Assembly: GCA_963693315.1 (NCBI GenBank)
Contig: OY856188.1
Coordinates: 152,235,064-152,299,063 of the forward strand
Length of the DNA: 64,000 nucleotides
Source of the DNA: Diogma glabrata
Lineage: Eukaryota; Arthropoda; Insecta; Diptera; Cylindrotomidae
Reading direction: 5' to 3'
Shown: in pieces, positions 35,207 through 47,307 of the stretch
Position numbering within the stretch: the first letter of the stretch is position 1
How the letters are laid out: each line of letters starts with the position of its first letter
Translations under genes and position numbers: made by a program
Notes under the pieces: generated by a model
What the model saw: only the letters and a program-made list of their open reading frames with translations
The model's database searches: none
What the model was told of the DNA's origin: nothing

Positions 35207-37483
35207 TTATTGAAGAATACTGTTATTGATGGAGTAATTCAAAAGTTGACTAAAGTTGTTAAACCCGACTTCATCATCAAAATCCATTTGATTCAAAATT
35301 ATTGAGTAGATGGTACTGTTGTATGATCCCTGGGATTGTAACAATATTTTTTCACTCTTTGCCACGCACCTTGGTTTCAGTATAAGTTTTCCGCTTCCGT
35401 TTAGATGGATCATAAATTGTTCTTCTTTGCATATGATCCGAAGATTGGTTTCATTGTTTAATGCGAACAACCAAGTGTTGTTCTTTAATTGGTAGCAACT
35501 ATCAACAGGTTTTGCTTTTTGAACGTTACAGTATTTGTTGATTTTGTTCCAGTAGAGTATTGATAGTTCACACGATTTTGTAGGATCAGTTGTATGAATT
35601 GGATGTGTTTGCTTGCATAAAAACTCTTCTGAGCTTGCTGCAAAGCACTTATCCAAATCCGTGGTTGACATAAAATAGTATTGGTCCATGTGTAAGCCTG
35701 TGATGAGAATCTCTCCTTTTGGTACAATTGCTTTAGATTCATTAAATGTATTCATTGGAAAAGCGGTGAGTTTGTACATATTATGGAGCATGTTGTCTGC
35801 TAATGGAAGATTGAAGTTGACAATTAGCAGATTTTCAATTGTTCTTGCTGTAACTGTTAACACACGATACATGTGAAGGATGTTGTGTTTGCCGTTTGGC
35901 CATGGTATTTGTTGTCCCTTTGGTATATTTTCATTAATATATGATAGTTCTTTCTGCAATTGTTCTGTTGTTAAGATAGAAGTTTTTGCCATTATGGAAT
36001 GTGTGTTTGTCAACACTTGTATAAGTGTTGTTTGCCTATTTCGGAAATTAACCATTAGAAGCGTTGTGTATAAAGACATTTTGATAAATGTTGTTTCATG
36101 ATTTATTCCTTCCAAAACTAATTGAGATTGCTCTTTGAATTGTAACCAATGGTTGTTTATATCAGCCTCTTGTCTTTTTAATATGTTCAAGGTGGATTCG
36201 GCAATTGAGGTTTGATTTTTCTGCAGCTGGAGTAAGTGATTTTCATTCATTTGAAGTAGTTTTATTTGTTGTTTGTAGTGATTAGCATCCCGATCATCCA
36301 TTACTCCAAATAATTCATGTTCTATTCGACCAATGACATTGATCAAACCTCTTTTTTCTCGATGATGAGTTGGATGTCTGATCAACTGGTCGTGCTGTAC
36401 TATTGCCGTTAGCATGTGATCAAACTGTTGATATGTTTGATTACAATTTGAAATATTGGTTTTCTTGCATATTTGGCTTATTTTTTCCAAACAGCGGTGA
36501 AAAATATTTAGTTCTTGCTCGTAGGTTGACAAATTTAAATAGACAATTATGTTCCAATTATTGTTGGTGAACCACATTTTACCTAATTTTTCAAAGACAA
36601 TTCCTGGTTGGTTGTTCAGTTGGTGAACCTCACACTGATTATTTACGAAACTTATGTTTGCTGCTTGACCAGGACAAAGGATTGCAAATATCATAAACAT
36701 TGTAAACATATAGTGGTTACTGCTTATTTTGCATGGTGCCGTGTTCCTTCTTGTACATCTAGTATTGGTGGTAGTTTTGTGCTCTTCAGACTTCTTTTCG
36801 TTGTTTCCTTTTTGTTGTAGATTTGTATCATCATTAATTTCTACTTTTTCAATAGGTAGGCGTGATAATTTAGATATAGGCCTTTTCAGAATGACCTTCC
36901 CCGGGCCACTAATTGTCGCCACTCGCACCTTGTTATCTAGTCCTGGATGTACTTCTACTACTCTGGCCGTCATCCATTTTGTTGGTGGCAGTTGATCATC
37001 TATTACCAAAACTAATTCCCCGATATTTAAGTTAGTTTCAGTTTTATTCCATTTAGACCTTTGTTGCAGAGTTGATAAATAGTCCTTGGACCATTTCTTC
37101 CAAAAATGCTGTTTCATTGCTTCAACCAATCTCCATAGCTTAAGACCATTTAGGTTAGATACTCCTATATTTGGATCTGGCGGTGAAATTAAGGAATCGC
37201 CAATCAAAAAATGTCCAGGCGTTAAAACTGATAGATCACTTGGATCAGATGTCAACGGTGATAATGGTCGTGAATTCATGCACGCTTCTATTTGAGTGAG
37301 TAACGTTGTTAATTCTTCAAAGGTTAATGTTGTTTCCCCTATCACTCTTTTTAAATGATACTTCATTGATTTGACTCCTGCTTCCCATAGACCACCAAAA
37401 TGTGCGGCACGAGGTGGTATAAAATGCCAAGTAGTGTTGTCTTTGGAGAGAAGCTCTTCAAATTCAGGATTAAGTTGTTGCAT
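35207..37483 (-). pseudogene. BEL integrase C-terminal part and envelope-like region
   Basis: The first 250 codons are the end of the integrase: HFGGLWEAGVKSMK with the third catalytic residue, and SRPLSPLT and LTPGHFLIGD, both typical of BEL/Pao, then a basic tail. A hydrophobic stretch around codons 257-275 looks like a signal peptide, followed by about 480 residues with many N-glycosylation sites and paired cysteines. A furin-type REKR site (36350-36361) precedes a GLINVIG stretch and heptad-rich helices. This layout is that of the fusion-type envelope proteins of insect errantiviruses and baculovirus F. A TAA at 35207-35209 ends the frame; the same frame stays open for about 47 codons downstream and includes a hydrophobic, membrane-anchor-like segment, so the anchor is cut off in this copy. 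Confidence 0.85.
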
Positions 37484-37485
37484 AG

Positions 37486-40400
37486 TTAATTTTTTTCTTT
37501 TGTTGAGCTCAGCACTGGCGCCAACGAAATTTGTGCCATTGTCACTGTAAATATCAGTGCATAGTCCACGCCGTAATGTAAATCTCTTGTATGCTGCAAT
37601 GAATCCTTGTGATGTAAGATCACTTCAATATGGACTGCCTTTGTAGCCATACACACAAAAAGTGCTATGTAGCCTTTGTATGATTTATGTCCTCTTCCTT
37701 TTATTGTTCGAATGTTAAGAGGCCCCGCATAATCTACTCCTGTTTTTAAAAATGGTCGAGAAGGAACAATTCTTGATGATGGTAGATTACCCATTATTTG
37801 CTGATTGGCCTTAGCTTTGAATCTGTGGCATTTTACGCATTTATGAATTGAATTCCGAACACAGCTTTTTGCATTAATAATCCAAAAACGCTTTCGGATG
37901 TAAGATAACGTTAGCTGCGCTCCTCCATGCAAAGTTGTTAAATGAGCATTCGTTATTATTAGCTCGGTTACTGGATGTTTTTTTGGTAAAATAATCGGAT
38001 GTTTTTCGTTAAATGAAAGTGTTGAATTTTGTAATCTACCTCCTACCCGTAGTATACCTTGTTGGTCTAGAAACGGACTCAAAGAAAGAATTTTACTCTT
38101 ACTTGAGATATGCGTTTTAGTTTTTAGTTGTGATATTTCTTCATGAAAGTTTTTAGATCGGACTGTTATTACGATCCGCTGCAAAGCTTCCTCCATCTCT
38201 ATCGTTGTTAGGGTTAGAGACGTCGGATACTGTTTTTTTCTAAGTCGGTTTACAAATCGCTGACAGTATGCTATAACTCGTTGTAGTTTTATTAATTTAG
38301 AGTATCTTGTACAAAGAAGACTATATGGATCAGTTGTCATCATCGTAATTAGCACAGTTCTTTTTGTATCTGGAATATCTTCAATTTTTAATTCAGTTGT
38401 TAATTTTGGCCATTTTTCTTGATTTTCCTTTAACCAATTTGGTCCGTTCCACCATAAATGATGTTCACTTAATTTATCTGGATCAATTCCTCTAGTAGCA
38501 CAATCTGCTGGGTTGTCTTCTGTTTTAACGTGGTTCCATTGTGAAGCATCAGTAAGTTGTTGTATTTCAGTTACTCGATTGGCAACGAAAGTTTTCCATC
38601 TCATTGGACTACCTCTTATCCAGGCTAATGCAATCGTGGAATCACTCCATGCATATGTTTTTATATTTGAAATTTGCATTGCTTGTTCTACATTTCGTAA
38701 CAATTTGGCTAATAGCAACGCTCCACATAGTTCTAATTTAGGAAGAGTGATTTTTGTTTTTATTGGCGCCACCTTAGTCTTAGCTGTTAGTAAGGTGACT
38801 GTTTTTAATCCCTTCTCATCTTTGGTTGAAAAATATACTTCTGCTGCGTATGCAAGTTCTGACGCATCACAGAAACCATGTAACTCAGGTGTATTACATT
38901 TTAAGTTATTGACCCATCTCGGAATTTTCAATTTTTCTAGCGCAGGTAATGTCTGTTTGTAAAGAATCCATTTAGAATTTACATTATCTGGCAGTGGTTG
39001 ATCCCAACTAACAACAGTCAACCATAGTTGTTGGAGGAGTATTTTGGCTTGAATGATTGTAGGAGAAAGCCATCCAAGAGGATCAAACAGTTTTGATGCT
39101 TCCGAAAGAAATTTTCGTTTAGTTGTAATAATTTCTGTATCCGGAATCATTACCTTGAATTCAAAAGTATCTGTTGTTGGGTTCCAACTTATTCCAAGCG
39201 TTTTTATTGTATCATCGAGTTTTATCTGATATGATTTTGTTTCTTGAAACTCAATTGGTATGTTTGATAAAATACTAGGGTGATTTCCAAACCATTTCCT
39301 CAGGTTAAATCCGCCACTGCTTAAAGAATCAAGAAGCTGCTGTTGAGTTATAAGTGCTTCTTCGATTGTTTCGTTACCAGAGAGTAGATCATCGACATAA
39401 AAATCATTGAGAATGATTTCCGAAGCTAATGGATATCTAAATTCGTTATCGTATGCAATCTGTTGAAGTGTTCGGATGGCTAAGTATGGTGCAGAGGTTG
39501 TTCCAAACGTAACTGTCGTAAGTTGGTATTCTTGAACCTTTTCTGTAGGTGAATTGCGCCACAATAATCTCTGGAAATGCTGATCATCTTCATGAATTTT
39601 AATTTGTCGATACATTTTTTCAATATCGGCACCATACACGTATTTATGTTTACGCCATCTCAATAGTATAGATAATAAATCTTGTTGGATTGTCGGCCCA
39701 GTCATTTGGTTGTCATTATGGCTGACACCGTTGGTAGTTTTAGCAGAGGCATCAAAAACAACTCGTAATTTTGTTGTTGAGCTGTTTTCTTTAATAACAG
39801 CATGATGAGGAATATAATACGATCCGTTGTTGTTGGATGTAACTGGTTGCATGTGTCCTAGCTGAATGTATTCTTGCATGCAATCCTTGTAAGATCTTTT
39901 AAATTCTGAACACAATTCGAATCGTTTCTCTAGCTGTAGAAGTCGTGCAAAGGCTCTGTTGATAGATGCTCCCAAAGGTTTGTAATCTTCTTTAAACGGA
40001 ATACGAACGATGTATCGACCATCCAGTCCTAAATTATGTGTTGATTTATAATGTTCTTCACATTTTTGTTCTTCTGTTGTAAGAGTTCGTTTGGGTACCA
40101 CTTCTTCGATCTCCCAGAATTCCTTTAATTGGTTGTCTATTTCTATAGAAGTAACCATTGATTTGATTTGGCCTTGGTTAGAGCTGCCATACCTTCCTGA
40201 TACTATCCAACCAAATTCTGTTTGTTGAGCCATCGGTTCTGATGTATTACCTTTAATTATGCCATCTAGTATGATTTCCGAGTAATGATTTGCCCCTAAC
40301 AGCACATCGATAGGACCTGGTTTGTAATAAGTTGGGTCAGCCCACATAAGATTGCTTAAATGATTCCACTCTCTATCATCTATATGTTGTTCTGGAAGGA

Positions 40401-40716
40401 TGGTAGTGAGAACATCAAGAACCAAAGCGTTAATTTTCATCTTAAATGCAGATGGGAATCTAGGTTGTAGTTCTAGATTCACAGATTTTCGTACAATTCC
40501 AGCATTAGCTCCCGCAACTCCAGTTACTTCAACAAACGTTTGGTGTCCTTGTATCTTCAATTCATTTGCCGCCTTTGTTGTTATAAACGTTGCTTGAGAC
40601 CCAGGATCTATTAATACTCGAAGATATTTGGGTTGAATATTATTTTGATTACAAACTTGAACAAGTGCCGTTCCAAGTAGCGTACCGGACTGTTGTTCAT
40701 TCTGACGAAGTGACAT
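37486..40716 (-). pseudogene. BEL pol: protease, reverse transcriptase, RNase H, integrase N-terminal part
   Basis: Domains in order over 1076 codons: retroviral-type aspartic protease (VLIDPGSQATFI, with DPG in place of DTG); reverse transcriptase with VFDASAKT, VYGADIEKMYRQI and the active site FYVDDLLSG; RNase H (GFCDASELAYAAEV, and LPKLELCGALL with the catalytic Glu); integrase zinc-binding (HLTTLHGG, CVKCHRFKA) and the start of its core (GVDYAGPLNIRT, TKAVHIEV). Near 37620-37630 the frame slips: the sequence after VHIEV no longer matches integrase, while the correct frame resumes in the next reading frame (from 37483). That single indel removes the second catalytic Asp from this frame. 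It follows gag after 9 bp. Confidence 0.92.
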
Positions 40717-40725
40717 AAACGTTTT

Positions 40726-42420
40726 TTAATTTGATGCCCTAACGGCTTGGTAATTGGATGACTTTATTTCATTTTGTGATTTATCTGTATGTAGAAGTAT
40801 GTGATGATTTCCCATGCATTTCGTACATTTTATTGCAGATTTACAGTAGCCGTTGTTCTGGTGCACGGTAAGACATTTTCTGCATAATTTCAATAAATTG
40901 AACAGCTGTGTTCTTTCAATTGTTGATAGTTTATTAAAAGCTGGACATTGCCCAATATGGTGACTTCCACTGCATTGTTGGCAATTGTTGACGTTTGAAT
41001 TTACGGCATGAAACCCTTTTACTTTACTGTTAGTCGATGAATTGCTATTATTATTTGAAGCGTTTGAATAGCCAATGTTGCGGTTGTTGCTGCTTTGGAT
41101 GATACTTTTTGATGCTATTCTAGAGTTGGAGATAGCTTCAAGTGATTGAAATCGTCCCTCTAGAAATTTCAGAAATTCGTCCAATGTTTGAATTTCTCTT
41201 GGACTAGCGAGTGTTGTTTCATATAATCTAAGAGTTTCGGAGTCCATTTTTTTGGTGATTATTGGAATGATAATTGCATTCCAAGAACTAGTATCTGTTC
41301 CAAAGTTGTTTATTGCATGTAAACATTCTCTTAATGTATCATGCAGATTTCTGATAGCTGCAGCCGATTCTGTGTTAATAACTGGTAGAGATAAAATTGT
41401 GTTTACGTATTTTGTTATCAATAACCTTTTGTTGTTATATCTCGCTACCAGAATTTCCCAAGCTGTGTTGTAGTTTTGCTCAGTTGTTTCCAAATGACTG
41501 ATAATTTTGGCTGCATCACCACCTATGTAGGATTTCAGTAAAGACATCTTATAAGTTGTAGTCAATTTAGGATTTTCATGAATGAATCTTTTAAACTGAT
41601 CGTAAAATGATGACCACTTGCTGTATTCTCCATAAAAACGAGGAAAATCGATTTGTGGAAGCTTAATATCGATTTTTGATTCGTTTATTTCTATATTCAC
41701 CTTATTTCTACTAATGTATTGCTGCAGAAGAGTTAATGTTTCTTCTGCTTCATCAGTAATAGATTCGTAGATAGCTTGTTGGTTTACATATCCTGCATTG
41801 TCTTCCTTTTCTAAAGACATAATTATTTCATGGTGAATAAGTTCAAGTTTTTCCATGGTAGATTCGATCTGTTTTTGTTTTATTGATAAAAGTTCTTTTG
41901 GTTTTTGTAAATTAATAGCGTCTCGAATTCCTCTTAAATTCCGAATAAGTTGTGTGTTCATTATCTCTTGTTTTCTTGCTAAGAATGATTCTGGCAAATC
42001 TTTTGTTCCTATTGATAAACCACTTGAAAAAGTTGTTGATGCTGGTAGTTTATCTGGAACAGAGTTTTCTGGATTACTAACGGCACCGGCATTCTGCTGA
42101 TCTTCATCTAGGTTGTTGGCTACTACGACTGTTGGCACTGATTGTTGTTGTTTTAGTTCAGCCATTATGTATTCGTATGATTGGTGAACCTTCAGCCGAT
42201 GTTCCTTGAAGTAAGGATGCTTCGTATCAACTCCTTTGGTGGTTCTTAGTATTTCGTCCACCCGTTGATACTCCAGATACAGCCTTTGTACTGTAAGTTT
42301 TTTTCTCTCGCAATAGTCATATGTTTTTCTTTCTTTCCCATCCTTCTTGTAGTTTGTAACCAGCTGTTTAAGATTTTCAGCTGTCTCTGCTTGTTGGTCG
42401 AACAGAGCTTTTGTACCCAT
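40726..42420 (-). CDS. BEL gag
   Basis: An intact 564-codon frame starts at the first ATG after the primer site. The N-terminal 220 residues are coiled-coil-rich. A conserved BEL/Pao gag region follows (LPQIDFPRFYGEYSKWSSFYD, LLKSYIGGDAAK, AWEILVARYNNKRLL). An Asn/Ser-rich linker leads to a cysteine/histidine-rich C-terminus (CQQCSGSHHIGQCPAF, CRKCL, CTKCMGNHHILLH) acting as zinc knuckles. It would form the capsid and bind RNA. It ends 9 bp before pol, in a different frame, so pol is probably expressed by re-initiation or frameshifting (inference). No lesion is seen. Confidence 0.93.
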   Translation of the reverse strand: MGTKALFDQQAETAENLKQLVTNYKKDGKERKTYDYCERKKLTVQRLYLEYQRVDEILRTTKGVDTKHPYFKEHRLKVHQSYEYIMAELKQQQSVPTVVVANNLDEDQQNAGAVSNPENSVPDKLPASTTFSSGLSIGTKDLPESFLARKQEIMNTQLIRNLRGIRDAINLQKPKELLSIKQKQIESTMEKLELIHHEIIMSLEKEDNAGYVNQQAIYESITDEAEETLTLLQQYISRNKVNIEINESKIDIKLPQIDFPRFYGEYSKWSSFYDQFKRFIHENPKLTTTYKMSLLKSYIGGDAAKIISHLETTEQNYNTAWEILVARYNNKRLLITKYVNTILSLPVINTESAAAIRNLHDTLRECLHAINNFGTDTSSWNAIIIPIITKKMDSETLRLYETTLASPREIQTLDEFLKFLEGRFQSLEAISNSRIASKSIIQSSNNRNIGYSNASNNNSNSSTNSKVKGFHAVNSNVNNCQQCSGSHHIGQCPAFNKLSTIERTQLFNLLKLCRKCLTVHQNNGYCKSAIKCTKCMGNHHILLHTDKSQNEIKSSNYQAVRASN

Positions 42421-42478
42421 TGTTGTTTATGTTTAACTGATCTTAATGACTGTTGTTTTCTCTGGTCACTTTATTTTA

Positions 42479-42498
42479 CTTGAAGACTCGAAGGACCA
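42479..42498 (-). promoter_or_regulatory. Primer-binding site of the BEL element
   Basis: Immediately inside the 5' LTR the minus strand reads TGGTCCTTCGAGTCTTC, with the TGG expected opposite a tRNA CCA end. The tRNA is not identified. Confidence 0.6.
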
Positions 42499-42804
42499 TG
42501 TACAATCCTTCAGTCATAACTAACCCTCTTTTCACTGGTGGGTGCTGGATAGTTAGCTTTACTGGAAGATTTGTATGATGAAGAAAAATAACGTTAAAGT
42601 TTTAATGTTAAAATAATTCTTATTTATTTATGGTAATTCATTTTCTTTAAATAAGCAATTTTTGCTGCGTTAACAATTATATAAAGTTATTATAAAGAAA
42701 AGTAATTAAATATAATAATGCAATTTTGCATTCTTATGCATTATTATGCATTATTGATTTCCGCTGGGTTGGTTGATATATTTTTATCTGTTGAGGTATC
42801 AACA
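42499..42804 (-). repeat. 5' LTR of the BEL element
   Basis: 306 bp, partner of 34675-34980, followed by the ATACT duplication. Confidence 0.95.
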
Positions 42805-42939
42805 ATACTAGTTACTTCAAACGAATACAAAAATTAAAAACTGGCAGAAATATTTTCTGCATCACAGAGCATGGCTCCAATTATAAAAAGCCCAACTTTC
42901 ACTCCTTATCGCGGTGATAAGCATTCTTATTGATTTCTA

Positions 42940-43330
42940 TCTCACATCTATCACAGATATTACGACAATTGATGTCGATATGGGTAGTATATAAAACTCT
43001 GACCACTATCACATCAGTTATCAAAACTGATTTACTAACAACTAGAGTTTCCCAATCCCGTAAAATATTTCACTTCTCCAAAATGGACACGAATTTTCTG
43101 CGAAGTTATTTGTCCAGATTTTCCTTTTGATCGTCATTGTGTTTATACTGACGATGGAAATGTTTCTGTGCAAAACTTTACTGAAACCATACAATTCGGT
43201 TATAATAAATTGGTTCTCTTTTCAGTAATGAAAACCAAACAAAAGAATTTGTTTTCTAAGGCACTCAAATTAGCCTTAGGAACAAACGTGACTATTTAAT
43301 ATTTTAATTCATAACAAAAATCCTGTTAAT
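42940..43330 (+). pseudogene. LINE endonuclease C-terminal fragment
   Basis: On the + strand, VIKTDLLTTRVSQSRKIFHFSKMD closely follows the minus-strand remnant at 15660-15580 (SSVIKTDLLKTT.. KIFHFSKMDKN). Downstream frames continue with shifts to about 43330 (TETIQFGYNKLVLFS-like). It belongs to the same LINE family as 15335-16302, in the opposite orientation to the neighbouring fragment at 43430-44762. Broken by frameshifts. Confidence 0.65.
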
Positions 43331-43429
43331 CGATCCCAATATCTAAAGCCCAACCGAATATCAAAATAGATAATTGAAAACTATAAAACACAAATTGACA
43401 GAGCGAAAGCGGTAAAACTTTCGACTATG

Positions 43430-44762
43430 CAAATTTCTGACATAAGTTTTTACAGTGCTATTAATTCTTCAAATTCTGGTCCTAAATCCCCTATTCTTCC
43501 TATGATGTTGTTTAAGCGATGGGTGCGGAGCAAATCCTTTGTCTCTATGTCCAGGTTCAGGAACTCTGCTACTGCCTTTGGGCGGTACCACAAATCTTGG
43601 TTTGGTTAGCGTTTCATTATTATGGCTGCATCTGTATGCAGCGTCCCAAACTTGACAACAACACTCCATACAAGGACGAATATAAGACTTATAAATGTGG
43701 AGTAATTGATGCGAAGTAAAATATTTTTTTACATCTATTGAGGAGGCCGAGTTTTCTTGACGCGCCCTTTGCCATGGCCATTATATGATCGATCCAGAGT
43801 AAGTCATTAAATATTGTGACTCGCAATAAACGAATGCTTTCACATTCGTCTATTTGGTCGTCACACATATTAATTAAAATATCGTTGGGAAACTCGGTCT
43901 TTGATCTGGAAACAATAGCTGTGTTTTCGTGGAATTAAAATTGACCAAATTTTTGTCACCCCAATCGGCGACTTTTTTAGGTCCTCGTTTACATTTATGG
44001 CAGCGTCTCTCCGGGCGGGATTTATTCGTTCATGCATTTTACCCTTTGAAGATAGGGGGACGAATGAATTGTGCAGTGTACTATCATCTGCAAAACTATT
44101 TTTTGGGTTACTGGTGATTTTCAACAGTTCGTTTATATAAATTAAAAATAAAGTGGGAGATAAAACTGAGCCTTGAGGTACACCAGCAGTTATTAATTTA
44201 GACTCAGAAGAAAAGCCATCTATAAATACCGAGATGTATCGGTTAGACAGAAAATTTTGAATCAACTTCACGACTGCGGGATGAAAACCGTACGCAACGA
44301 GCTTGTTGATCAAGTTGGCATGCCAGAGTCGATCAAATGCTTTTGAGATGTCTAATGCGATCACGTACGTTTCACCACCTTTCTCAGGTATGCTATTCCA
44401 AAGATGTGCCACATAGTTCAATAGATCGGTTGTTGATCTTTTGTGTTTCTAAAACCGTATTGGCTGTCAGATATCAAATGGTTGTCTTCCAAAAATTTGG
44501 ATATGTGTGAATTAATATAGTGCTAGTATATTTTAGACATGATTGGGAGTAAGGCTATTGGTCTATAATTTGAAATATCACATTTCGTTCCTTTTTTTTG
44601 GGACAGGTTGGACATTGGCCAACTTCCAGCAGGATGGAAAAATACCAGATTTATAGGATTTATAGAATATTTTGGTGAGAGTTGGTGCAAGTTCTTTTGA
44701 AAATGTTTTTAGAATAACAGGAGGAATGTTAGCCAGACCAGAGGCTTTGTTGTTGTTTGGTA
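43430..44762 (-). pseudogene. LINE reverse transcriptase remnant (Jockey/CR1-like)
   Basis: Minus strand, in order: NNNKASGLANIPPVILK and PSCWKLANVQPVP (44760-44590), an interval with several stops, then an open stretch 44421-43870 with YVIALDISKAFDRLWH (first catalytic Asp), GVPQGSVLSPTLFLIYIN and SFADDSTLHNSF (the FADD active site). After further breaks the C-terminal region (RPCMECCCQVWDAAYR, about 43670) corresponds to the one at 27850-27900. It is the same family as the other LINE fragments, to judge from motif wording. Not functional. Confidence 0.85.
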
Positions 44763-45263
44763 AATAGTTTTCAATCTACGACATTTTCGGTAACCGTGAA
44801 ATTTAAAATTTTTGTTATGTTCGAAGTTAAAGAGGAAGGACAGGAAAAACACATGTTTTGGCAATAACTCAGATTTTTTCAAATATCAACCAAACTCGAT
44901 TACCCAAAAAAATTTGTTGTTCTATCTGCTAATATATGTCAATAAAAAATAGATCCAAATAAATATTTGAAATTTTTTTGTTTTCATTAGTCGTGGAAAA
45001 ATTCATTTTATAACTGTAGAAAATTTCAAGTTTGATATCAAAGGTCCTCTCATGGATTCAATGGAAGAGTTTGAAATATATAAAGCTATCAAGAAGTCAC
45101 CATTTCTAATTTTAAATGAACAACTTTCATTTAGTTCTAATATTTTATACAATTTAATTATAAATTAATACCTTTCTTTATTCTTTTGTTCTTGCCATAT
45201 TTTATAGTTTTAAATTTTCTCATTTTTGATTTGAATTTTTTATGTTTAATATAGTATACATAT
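44763..45263 (+). other. USP34 intron, diverged dispersed repeat
   Basis: No gene. Positions 44830-45020 resemble 9170-9420 (GGACAGGAAAAA.., AATAAATATTTG.., ATTTTATAACT). Confidence 0.45.
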
Positions 45264-45897
45264 TGTAATAAACTTCGTCCAGAATGGGTTAATTTAATTT
45301 ACTCATAAATAACCAATACATTCTGCTTTCCACATTCAGACCATGGCAAAGATGAATTAAAAGTTAACTCCTTTTAACTAATACAATTTGCATAAATTAA
45401 TGTAAATTAAATTTGTTATACAAATGTTTACATTAATGAATGAAAATAGGTGTGGCCTATTCAAGATGTACGTACTACTGATTTCTAGAAACTACAGTGA
45501 GTACCAGAAGATTCTGCTTATTTGTTTTTGAATATAAATAAGCGAACAAAATATCAGATAATCAGTTTTACTTTTGCAATTAAAAGTGCTTATAAATATT
45601 CGCAAGTATAAGGAATAATCGGTGGTACTTGAGCCTGGGTACTAATAGTGAAAGAATTTGAAATTAGTGGAATAGTAAATACAGATTTTACGATTCCGAA
45701 TACTATTGATTCAAATTGTGGAAAAGCGGTGAAGTTTATGGTACATAAATTGGAGACCCTGGAATTTATTGTAATTAAAACCGGAAGTTGCTGTAACTGG
45801 TTGATAAATAAAGTTTGAGACTTTGTTAACTAAAGATCTGTCTTTTTACTGTCGTATTTGCTCAATAATCGAAAAGAACCAACGAAAAGTCGTTACA
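45264..45897 (+). repeat. 5' LTR of the second Gypsy element
   Basis: It begins TGTAATAAAC and ends GTTACA, just before the primer site. It holds AATAAA within GATAAATAAAGTTTG. Confidence 0.8.
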
Positions 45898-45898
45898 G

Positions 45899-45915
45899 TG
45901 GTGTCAGAAGTGGGA
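45899..45915 (+). promoter_or_regulatory. Primer-binding site of the second Gypsy element
   Basis: TGGTGTCAGAAGTGGGA lies one base after the LTR end, a form common in insect Gypsy elements. Confidence 0.7.
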
Positions 45916-45926
45916 TTATTGAAACA

Positions 45927-47267
45927 ATGATCAAGACAGAAAATATTAGTGATCTCAGCCAGACCCAGCTGAAGGATGAGTTGAAGAAAAGGAATGCTCC
46001 AATCCATGGAACGAAGGCAGAACTTGCAATCCGGCTGCGTAAAGTTTTAGAAGAAGCAGGCCAAAACACAGAGGTCATAGAAATAGAGCCGGAGGAAGCT
46101 CCGGCTCAGAATGCCCCAGCAATTGATCCGATGATGGCGTTGATGAAAGAAATGGTGGCACAGCAGTAACAACAACTTGCTGATATGATGGCCCGACAAG
46201 AGAAACTGGCAGTGGAGCAAAAAGTTGATCAACAACAGCAACTTGCTGATATGATGGCCAAACAAGGAAACAACCAACAACAACAATTTGCTAATATGAT
46301 CGCCAAACAAGGAAACAATCTGAGGGCCCGACAAGAGAAATTGGCAGCTGATATGATGGCAAAACAAGAAAGTCTACGTGAAGTAATCGAGTCCCGTGTA
46401 TCAAGTGCGGAGATAAAAATCAACCACATGGAAAGGGGCTGCGGAAAGTTACCGAAGAACATGAGGAGAAATTACGCAATCTTTCGAGTGAATTTCGCCA
46501 AGAAATAGCGCAAGTGAAGTCAGGTAACATGATCAATCCATCAACTAGTTCAACTCCAGCTAGAGTAAAAATACCCGCATTTGATCGTATCAGATATTTA
46601 AGATGCAATTTGAGATAGCAACAACTGGGGTTGATCACCAGCAAAAAGCAAATGCGCTTATATTGGCATTGAAGGGACCTGCTGCTGAAATTTTGCAGAC
46701 ACTATCAGCGACAGAGCGTGATTACTGCAAGCTAATGGAGGCCTTAGAAGTAAGATATAGGGAAAGTCATATGCAAGCTCTCCATCGCATGCAGCTGAAA
46801 CACGAAAACAAGGAGTCAGCGAAACTTTGCAAGAATTAGAGGCTGACATTGTGAGACTGGTAAATCTGTCATACCCGAACTATAACGCTGAACACCGAGA
46901 CGAACTGGCAGCTGATACATTCATCAATGCTCTTCGAGATGTACAAATGAGAAATCAGCTGTATCTAAGCGGGAAGAAACTACCTGCGGAAGTCTTAGCA
47001 TTAGCCCTACAAATGGAAGCTGGAAAAAGAGCGCATGGCTCAGATAGGGTACGTCAGATCGAAGTTGCTGAGGAACCACTAAAAGCAGCGCTTGATGAAG
47101 TGATCATGCGTGTCAAAAGCTTGGAAGATAAACCTGAACGAAATCAACGAAGTAGATCTAGCAGAGTAAGATGCTGGAACTGTGGGAAGTTGCGGCACAT
47201 CCAAAGAGAATGTAAATGGGAATCGCATTCGGAAGAGAGATACCGCGTACCGGATTCGGGAAACTAG
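45927..47267 (+). pseudogene. Gag of the second Gypsy element (broken)
   Basis: From ATG 45927: a SAP-like motif (LSQTQLKDELKKRN.. GTKAELAIRLRKVL, residues about 9-45), an acidic linker, then Gln-rich heptads (QQQLADMMAKQ repeated about three times) forming a predicted coiled coil. A TAA at 46167-46169 interrupts this in frame (a Gln codon changed to a stop is the simplest reading). A frameshift near 46440 and another near 46600 precede the capsid-like region (LALKGPAAEILQTL.. YRESHMQAL). A further shift at about 46830 leads to the zinc knuckle CWNCGKLRHIQREC (CX2CX4HX4C). The SAP motif in gag is shared with the Gypsy element at 51641-56902. Confidence 0.85.
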
Positions 47268-47307
47268 ATCGTGCCAGTTTTGAAGGGCGAAAGCTGGCTC
47301 AATTACA

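Larger units (their letters stand above)
34675..42804 (-). mobile_element. BEL/Pao retrotransposon with envelope-like region
   Basis: A complete 8.13-kb element with 306-bp LTRs at both ends and the 5-bp duplication ATACT (34670-34674, 42805-42809). In minus-strand order: 5' LTR (42499-42804), primer site, gag, pol (protease, reverse transcriptase, RNase H, integrase), envelope-like region, 3' LTR (34675-34980). The LTRs differ at about four of 306 positions by eye. Two lesions are visible, a frameshift in integrase and a stop before the last hydrophobic segment of the envelope-like region, so this copy is not expected to be functional. It is antisense to the surrounding gene. Confidence 0.95.

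Noticed and set aside
38513..42483. Plus-strand open frames opposite BEL gag and pol
   Set aside because: They are shadows of the minus-strand coding sequence.
45264..45840. Treating the LTR as ending at TTTGTTAA, where the two copies stop matching
   Set aside because: The primer site at 45899 shows that the 5' LTR extends to 45897; the 3' copy is the incomplete one.
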